This document shows, one piece after another, positions 62,754 through 64,000 of a stretch of DNA of 64,000 bases. Position 1 is the stretch's first letter; each line of letters starts with the position of its first letter. Below the pieces are notes generated by a model, which was given only the letters and a program-made list of their open reading frames with translations, was not told where the DNA came from and searched no databases. The position numbers and the translations under genes are program-made. Origin of the DNA: an uncultured Lachnospiraceae bacterium (GTDB taxonomy: Bacteria > Bacillota > Clostridia > Lachnospirales > Lachnospiraceae). Location: positions 1 to 64,000 of the forward strand of contig CAJUPJ010000005.1 in assembly GCA_910588655.1 (NCBI GenBank). Direction: 5' to 3'.

Positions 62754-63445
62754 GCGAACACCTCCCTGAATAATGAGTCAACAGATTTTCCTTTGTTGCT
62801 TCTTATATCATCTACACTTTCATGAAGCACCATCTGCCCGTTTTTTATAAATATAACATCATCAAGCACTTTTTCCACATCACTTATAAGATGTGTAGAT
62901 ATAATTACACCTGCGTTCTCATTATAATTTTTAAGTATTGTTTTTAGAATAAAATCCCTGGCAGCAGGGTCAACACCTCCCATTGGCTCATCCAGCAGGT
63001 AAAGCTTTGCTTTCCTGCTCATAACAAGGACAAGCTGTACTTTTTCCCTGTTGCCCTTTGATAAAGTTCTTATTCTGGCATCAGGGTTTATATCAAGGCT
63101 TTTTAACATACTCTCTGCTGCATCACTTGAAAAATCATTATAAAAATCACTAAAAAACTTTATAGTTTCACTTACTTTCATTCCAGGTGTAAAATATGGG
63201 CGCTCAGGAAGATATGAAACTATTTTTTTACTTTCAATTCCAATCCTGTTTCCTCCTGCAAATATTTCACCTTCATCTGCATTAAGAATACCAGCTATTA
63301 ATTTTATAAGAGTTGTCTTGCCGCTTCCATTAGGACCAAGCAGCCCTGTAATTTTGCCGCTTCCAACAGTTACTGATAAATTATTTATTGCAACTTTACT
63401 GCCATATCTTTTAGTTATATTACGGCATTCTAAAATATTTTCCAT
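62747..63445 (-). CDS. ABC transporter ATP-binding protein of YtrA-type operon
   Basis: A 232-residue ABC ATPase. Walker A is GPNGSGKTT (37-45), the signature is LSKGNREKVQL and Walker B is LYLLDEPMGGVDP, followed by the switch histidine in ISTHLI. All catalytic parts are intact. It is paired with the overlapping permease gene and preceded 30 nt upstream by a GntR regulator gene. Confidence 0.94.
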   Translation of the reverse strand: MENILECRNITKRYGSKVAINNLSVTVGSGKITGLLGPNGSGKTTLIKLIAGILNADEGEIFAGGNRIGIESKKIVSYLPERPYFTPGMKVSETIKFFSDFYNDFSSDAAESMLKSLDINPDARIRTLSKGNREKVQLVLVMSRKAKLYLLDEPMGGVDPAARDFILKTILKNYNENAGVIISTHLISDVEKVLDDVIFIKNGQMVLHESVDDIRSNKGKSVDSLFREVFAC

Positions 63446-63475
63446 CTTAATCCACTTTCCTTTCAGTTTATAATC

Positions 63476-63847
63476 TTACAAGCTGTTATCCTGCCAATAT
63501 TTTTCAATAAATTTAATACAGTCTTCCATTGAATAACCAAGCTTTTTCATATTTTCAATAAATACTTTAATACATTCCATCATCATTTCCTCCTGTAAAT
63601 TATTAGCATTAGACGGGTTATCAGATACAAATCTTCCAGATGTCCTTTTTGAACAGAGCAGCCCTTCTCTTTCAAGTTCTGAAAGGGCTTTCTGCATAGT
63701 GTTAGGATTTACTTCCGCTTCGACTGCAAGTTCCCTTACAGAAGGAAGTTTATCACCAGCCTTAAGGATACCTGTTGCAATCATTGCTTTAATCTGCTCC
63801 ATAATCTGCTGGTAAATAGGAGAATCATTATTAAACTTCCAATCCAA
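63476..63847 (-). CDS. GntR-family regulator, YtrA subfamily
   Basis: A 123-residue repressor with an N-terminal winged helix (SPIYQQIMEQIKAMIATGIL, KLPSVRELAVEAEVNPNTMQ, ALSELEREGLL) and a short helical C-terminal part (about 75-123), as in YtrA. YtrA proteins repress their own ABC operon and release it when cell-wall precursors are bound by drugs. A perfect long palindrome covers its promoter. AGGAGGT precedes the start. Confidence 0.94.
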   Translation of the reverse strand: MDWKFNNDSPIYQQIMEQIKAMIATGILKAGDKLPSVRELAVEAEVNPNTMQKALSELEREGLLCSKRTSGRFVSDNPSNANNLQEEMMMECIKVFIENMKKLGYSMEDCIKFIEKYWQDNSL

Positions 63848-63864
63848 GTATATACCTCCTCTCT

Positions 63865-63919
63865 TGTATTATTGTATTATCTATATAATACAATAATACA
63901 GTAAGACAATTTTGTCAAT
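63865..63919 (-). promoter_or_regulatory. Promoter and perfect 36-bp operator of the GntR/ABC operon
   Basis: Two 16-nt arms (63865-63880 and 63885-63900) are exact inverted copies with the spacer CTAT. On the minus strand a TTGACA -35 is at about 63913-63918 and the TATTGT/TATTAT -10 lies in the palindrome, so binding would block the promoter. A second short dyad, GACAA/TTGTC, overlaps the -35. Confidence 0.75.
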
Positions 63920-64000
63920 ACTTTTTTATAATAATTTATAAAACGGACGTGATAATAAATTCCACACCCAAAACAGGGTATATAGATTATAAATCTATAT
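63920..64000. other. Window end, non-coding
   Basis: AT-rich sequence with no gene. A TAGATT-ATA-AATCTA dyad near the last bases may belong to the promoter of a gene beyond the window. Confidence 0.3.

Overview
The window looks like a chromosomal segment of a low-GC, anaerobic gut Firmicute, most likely a Lachnospiraceae. The cues are pyruvate phosphate dikinase, a one-chain glycyl-tRNA synthetase, AGGAGG ribosome sites before almost every gene, BspA-type leucine-rich lipoproteins, a PadR/HAAS/DUF4097 operon, cytosolic GH3 and GH31 glycosidases and a chemoreceptor. Genus cannot be fixed from the sequence alone. I saw no rRNA, tRNA or CRISPR array.

Layout. 1-13 kb: ppdK (C-terminus cut by the window edge) with a hairpin-rich leader; an orphan substrate-binding lipoprotein with a dyad at its transcription start; a secreted beta-rich protein; glyS; a chemoreceptor; an unknown gene; then a small operon of histidine phosphatase, endonuclease IV and S66 peptidase. 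13-21 kb: rpoB-rpoC on the minus strand, without rplJL in front; the 1.1 kb upstream is full of large inverted-repeat elements, and a related degenerate copy lies before the chemoreceptor. 22-31 kb: a GH3 glycosidase, then a three-gene phosphorelay: a receiver/HD-GYP protein, a hybrid kinase with HPt, and a hybrid kinase fused to a DegV lipid-binding domain. 31.2-33.6 kb: a PadR/HAAS/DUF4097 envelope-sensing operon.

33.9-43 kb is the most unusual part: a tight five-gene minus-strand operon. It encodes a membrane-anchored external vWA-like protein, a four-helix membrane protein, a divergent tubulin/FtsZ-like protein, a 1116-residue protein with actin/Hsp70-type nucleotide motifs, and a secreted, C-terminally anchored vWA protein with a complete MIDAS. 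It reads as a cytoskeleton-to-surface device combining a tubulin-like and an actin-like NTPase.

43.3-53.8 kb is a surface-protein locus. Four secreted paralogues (P1-P4) and two LRR lipoproteins surround a zinc-ribbon tyrosine recombinase. One paralogue+LRR unit is present on each side in inverted orientation. The roughly 170-nt leaders and signal-peptide codons are nearly identical and the LRR proteins very similar, but the mature paralogues have diverged strongly. This suggests an inversion or diversification locus. An Rpn-type nuclease gene with a 24-nt tandem repeat lies next to it.

55-64 kb: a Fur-family regulator followed by a zinc-binding lipoprotein; an ECF sigma factor overlapping its probable anti-sigma factor; a GH31 alpha-xylosidase-like enzyme followed by a membrane-anchored C39-like cysteine peptidase; and a YtrA-type GntR/ABC/permease operon controlled from a perfect 16-4-16 palindrome.
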